A stretch of 9,219 nucleotides of DNA from Planctomycetes bacterium UBA1146. GTDB lineage: Bacteria; Planctomycetota; UBA8108; UBA1146. The stretch covers positions 237 to 9,455 of the forward strand of contig DCAA01000047.1 in assembly GCA_002311345.1 (NCBI GenBank), written 5' to 3'. Position 1 is the first letter of the stretch. Each line of letters begins with the position of its first letter. This document shows positions 6,883 to 9,219 of the stretch, one piece after another. Position numbers and translations under genes: made by a program. Under the pieces are notes generated by a model that saw nothing but the letters and a program-made list of their open reading frames with translations, was not told the origin of the DNA and searched no databases.

Positions 6883-7048
6883 GTTGCTTCCTTATCATGA
6901 AGGGTAGCGTTACAACCCGTCTTTACCAGATGCGGACGCGAATCTACTGCTCTTGCAGGGTTCCTTGGTCTCTGTGGCTTCTATCACACCAAGAAATTTG
7001 ATAACAGGTCGAAGGGGACATCTCCTGCTTCTGGATGTAGGATCCGGC

Positions 7049-7068
7049 GGGGGTCCCCCGGTCGGGGG
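7049..7068 (+). other. GC-rich competing hairpins in the leader of the efflux gene
   Basis: GGGGG-T-CCCCC (7049-7059) and CCCCC-GGTC-GGGGG (7055-7068) share the same C run, so an RNA could pair it with either flanking G run. The structures end 6 bases before the GGAG ribosome binding site (7074-7077) of the gene starting at 7084 and could affect its access. No U run follows, so this is not an intrinsic terminator. Any regulatory role is inference. Confidence 0.35.
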
Positions 7069-7083
7069 TGAGGGGAGTCGGCG

Positions 7084-8514
7084 ATGGTCTTTCGATCCGG
7101 TGCGGTAGCGGGGCAGTGCGATTTCCCTGCAGATGTCCTTTTCCACGATCCATTCCGGCGGAGCTTCTTCCCGTTGCTGAATGCGCTGTTGCTGTGCGGG
7201 TTGTTGGCAGTTCTGCTGCCGGGCTGTGGGCTGATGGATTACTTCACCGAGGATGACGTCCCTCGAGAGAAGCACTCCACCTCCGAAGTGGTTTCTGCAG
7301 CAACGGCTCAGCCTCGTGCTGGAATCGGTTCAATCTCCACCCTTCTCGATCTGGAGCGATTCCTTATCGATCGCAGTCCGGCGCTCGATTTGCTTCGTTC
7401 AGAAGTGAGTGAAGCTCGCCAGAACCAGAAAGACGAGCAATGGCTACCGGGATCCGAGGTGCGCGATAGTTCAAAGGCAGGCCTGAGGGATTCTGTTCGC
7501 ATGGAGAGAGAGCGAAGCCTCACCATCGACTGGCGCCCACTGGTGATCCGCGAGAGTGATCGAAGAGGGCAGGTTCAAAGATCTCGATACTCGGTGGCGA
7601 TCGCCAAACTCAGGGTAGCGGAGAGCAAGTTATTGCGCCTGTTACGGGAAGAGTGGTCTGAACTGTGGTTCCAGCAACAAGTGATCTCGATCACATCCTC
7701 AGCCCTCGCCGGTCTGGATCTGTCTCAGGAGGTCGGGTTCGATCCAGCATCTCCCACCGCACCGATCCTGCTGGAGACTCTTCGGACCCGGTGGATCGAT
7801 CGTATCGATGGTATCGAACAGGAAACCAGGAAAACCTGTTCGCGTATCAACTCGCTGCTCGGGCGCGCCACGAAAGCCGTGTTGCCACTCTCGGTGGAGC
7901 CAGGTGACGATCGTTTTCAACACATCGATCAGTTGACCGACAGGAGACTGCATCCGCGCGAAATCATCGCCGACGAACAACTGGCACTGGCTTCCTTTCA
8001 TCTCGAGGACACGGAAGGGGGAGATTGGCCCGAGATCGTCGTGGGCGCTCAGAGCCAGGCCGATGCCGATGCACCTGTGACCGGATCCTCAGAGGAGCAC
8101 TGGACTTTCACCCTGGGAGTCGAGTTCCCGCTCGGGCGACAGGGGAAAGACTTACGTGTTCGAGAAGCCCGGAATCGTTTCGGATCAGCCAGGGCGCAGC
8201 AAATGATGGCCAGGCGAGCCATCGAAGACGAGATTGCTGCCGCTAGAGCACAACTGCTGGCGAGCCTGCAGAGAATCGATGAGATCGAGGACGAGGTGAT
8301 TCCCTCGCTCGAAGAGGTGTTGGTGAGACTTCCCCAGCAGGCAACTTCCGATCGTTTCGAAGCGCATCTTCGCGTCGATGATGGGCTGCTGGAGGCTCGT
8401 CTGGGTAGAATCCGGGCGATGGCGGATCGGGCGCGTGCTCGTTTTTCCCTCATCGACTTGCTCGGTCTCGAGAGATCGGAACCGAATGGGCCATACAGTC
8501 GCATGACCCCTTGA
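7084..8514 (+). CDS. TolC-like outer-membrane efflux lipoprotein (OEP family)
   Basis: 476 residues, close to the usual OEP length. The N-terminus carries a signal with FRRSFF (24-29), a hydrophobic stretch (30-45) and a lipobox LLPGC, so Cys48 is probably lipidated. Two similar halves follow, as in TolC. The first has a DLERFLIDRSPALDLLRSEV segment (89-108), like the 'NP-L' start of OEP domains, then long helices (about 165-210 and 228-260). The second has a strand WPEIVVGAQSQADADA (315-330), WTFTLGVEFPLG (340-351) ending in the typical PL turn, and helices with heptad-like patterns (358-415 and 424-460). OEP proteins form the trimeric outer-membrane channel of RND, ABC or MFS efflux pumps. 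No adaptor or pump gene lies in the window, so the substrate is unknown. ATG 7084 is chosen because GGAG at 7074-7077 precedes it by 6 bases. The family call rests on pattern and length rather than on a unique motif. Confidence 0.68.
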   Translation: MVFRSGAVAGQCDFPADVLFHDPFRRSFFPLLNALLLCGLLAVLLPGCGLMDYFTEDDVPREKHSTSEVVSAATAQPRAGIGSISTLLDLERFLIDRSPALDLLRSEVSEARQNQKDEQWLPGSEVRDSSKAGLRDSVRMERERSLTIDWRPLVIRESDRRGQVQRSRYSVAIAKLRVAESKLLRLLREEWSELWFQQQVISITSSALAGLDLSQEVGFDPASPTAPILLETLRTRWIDRIDGIEQETRKTCSRINSLLGRATKAVLPLSVEPGDDRFQHIDQLTDRRLHPREIIADEQLALASFHLEDTEGGDWPEIVVGAQSQADADAPVTGSSEEHWTFTLGVEFPLGRQGKDLRVREARNRFGSARAQQMMARRAIEDEIAAARAQLLASLQRIDEIEDEVIPSLEEVLVRLPQQATSDRFEAHLRVDDGLLEARLGRIRAMADRARARFSLIDLLGLERSEPNGPYSRMTP

Positions 8515-8537
8515 TCCAGCAGATGATTGCTGCTGGA
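8515..8537. terminator. Possible bidirectional terminator hairpin between convergent genes
   Basis: An 8-base-pair inverted repeat, TCCAGCAG (8515-8522) and CTGCTGGA (8530-8537) with a 7-base loop, lies between the stop codons of the efflux gene and the NIPSNAP gene. Its position between convergent genes suggests a termination role, but neither side has a clear T run, so it would be a weak or factor-assisted site. Confidence 0.35.
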
Positions 8538-8548
8538 GAGACTCTCTG

Positions 8549-8977
8549 CTAACGGATCGGTGAATAGTCGGTTGGATTGAGGAATTGAGCCTCGATCGCG
8601 ATGACCACGGGTCCATCTTTTTTCGATTCGGCCCAGGCTTTCTTCCACGCCTCGTCATTCATGAATCCATCCCATGATTTTTTGCGCGCTTCCATGCTCG
8701 GGTAGGCAAGGACATAGACCAGGGTTTCGGGCTTCTCGACGGGAGTCCAGTAGCCGATCAGAGTCATGCCATGTTTGACGAACAGATAGTTGGTATGGTC
8801 ACGAAATCGTTTGTGAAGAACATCCAGCCGCCCCTCGGCGGTGGTGTATGTGCGCATCTCGAAAACCCGGGCATTGAGACCTTCGTCGGCGACAAGTTTC
8901 GAATCGCTCGATAGACACAAGGCGATGCAGCACAGAGTCAGAACTGAAGACACGGCAATTACGATGCGTTTTTTCAT
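8549..8977 (-). CDS. Exported NIPSNAP family protein
   Basis: 142 residues. An N-terminal signal peptide (MKKR followed by a hydrophobic segment to about residue 22, probable cleavage near 30) precedes a single NIPSNAP domain (about 38-139). Recognisable elements are VFEMRTYTTAEGRLDVLHKR (38-57), a HTNYLFVKHGMTLIGYWTP segment (61-79), LVYVLAYPSMEARKKSWDGF (86-105), DEAWKKAWAES (108-118) and FLNPTDYSP at the end. NIPSNAP domains have a dimeric ferredoxin-like alpha+beta barrel fold, and the biochemical role of bacterial members is largely unknown. Exported versions are common in planctomycetes. The start is ATG 8977, with GGGAG (8985-8989) 7 bases upstream. It is the only gene transcribed leftward here and converges on the efflux gene. 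The domain call is firm; the function is not known. Confidence 0.88.
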   Translation of the reverse strand: MKKRIVIAVSSVLTLCCIALCLSSDSKLVADEGLNARVFEMRTYTTAEGRLDVLHKRFRDHTNYLFVKHGMTLIGYWTPVEKPETLVYVLAYPSMEARKKSWDGFMNDEAWKKAWAESKKDGPVVIAIEAQFLNPTDYSPIR

Positions 8978-9185
8978 TGTAGAACTCCCGATATGAAAAG
9001 GTTCTCTGAAAGAAACCGAAGGCCGATGCGCCCCTCTGGATCGTCACCACAGGGGTATTACAAACGACAACCAGATGCCCCCACAAGCACCCGCGTTTGA
9101 TCGGTGCCCTCCATGCTGCTCGGGAGAACGATTTGCTGAGGTCTGTTGGGTCCCTGGAGTCTCGACTCGGGTGAATGAGAGCCAT

Positions 9186-9219
9186 CTACCGCTTTTTTTT
9201 CTTGATCCGTTCGCGGCAC
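9186..9219 (-). CDS. Possible C-terminal end of a gene cut by the window edge
   Basis: Read leftward from the edge, one minus-strand frame gives C-R-E-R-I-K-K-K-K-R and then TAG. A lysine/arginine-rich C-terminus is plausible for a real protein, but only ten codons are visible and the run of eight A could occur by chance. The other two frames are also open here for a further 40 or more codons. This is a weak call made only because the window stops here. The 208 bases between it and the NIPSNAP gene show no other gene and no clear promoter. Confidence 0.2.
   Translation of the reverse strand, partial: CRERIKKKKR

Noticed and set aside
6138..7001. Plus-strand open frame (287 codons) opposite trmB
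   Set aside because: It lies antisense to trmB, whose motifs are unambiguous, shows no family motif and has no good ribosome binding site.
6910..7275. Minus-strand open frame (121 codons) across the trmB/efflux spacer
   Set aside because: It overlaps the signal-peptide region of the efflux gene and is rich in Gln, Pro and Arg without a domain, so it is most likely a shadow.
8799..9185. Minus-strand open frame (128 codons) extending upstream of the NIPSNAP start
   Set aside because: Its second half is a frame-shifted reading of the NIPSNAP gene and its first half has no recognisable features; the NIPSNAP gene has its own start and ribosome binding site.

Overview
The window looks like chromosomal DNA of a planctomycete (Planctomycetota), probably an uncultured or marine lineage. 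Three things point there. The truncated first gene ends in a dockerin-like tail with aspartate-rich calcium repeats of a kind abundant in secreted planctomycete proteins. The largest plus-strand gene joins a DUF2231-type membrane domain to two 'planctomycete-type' cytochrome c modules and leucine-rich repeats. An exported NIPSNAP protein lies near the right end. No mobile element, CRISPR array, tRNA or rRNA gene was recognised, and the region reads as ordinary housekeeping plus accessory envelope genes.

Layout. Positions 1-429 (+) hold the 3' end of a secreted dockerin-type protein, closed by a strong intrinsic terminator at 466-507. A Maf-family nucleotide pyrophosphatase (568-1173, +) and a 741-residue multidomain membrane cytochrome (1246-3471, +) follow and may be co-transcribed, being 72 bases apart. 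The strand then switches. Read right to left on the minus strand are trmB (6872-6204), uvrC (6220-4298, overlapping trmB by 17 bases) and a stand-alone GspE/MshE N-terminal domain protein (4176-3550), which converges on the cytochrome gene. A 211-base divergent spacer (6873-7083) separates trmB from a plus-strand TolC-like outer-membrane efflux lipoprotein (7084-8514). That gene converges on an exported NIPSNAP protein (8977-8549, -). The last 242 bases are upstream of the NIPSNAP gene and hold at most the last codons of another minus-strand gene at the window edge.

Functional links. trmB (tRNA m7G46 methylation) and uvrC (nucleotide excision repair) are clearly a translationally coupled pair, although their pathways are unrelated. 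The cytochrome-LRR protein, the efflux lipoprotein, NIPSNAP and the dockerin protein all act in or outside the envelope, but nothing in the sequence shows that they form one system. I did not find a convincing new defence or metabolic system. The most unusual items are the domain architecture of the 741-residue protein (including a short collagen-like linker between its heme modules), the orphan GspE N-domain protein with degenerate nucleotide-binding motifs, and the twin-arginine-like lipoprotein signal of the efflux protein.
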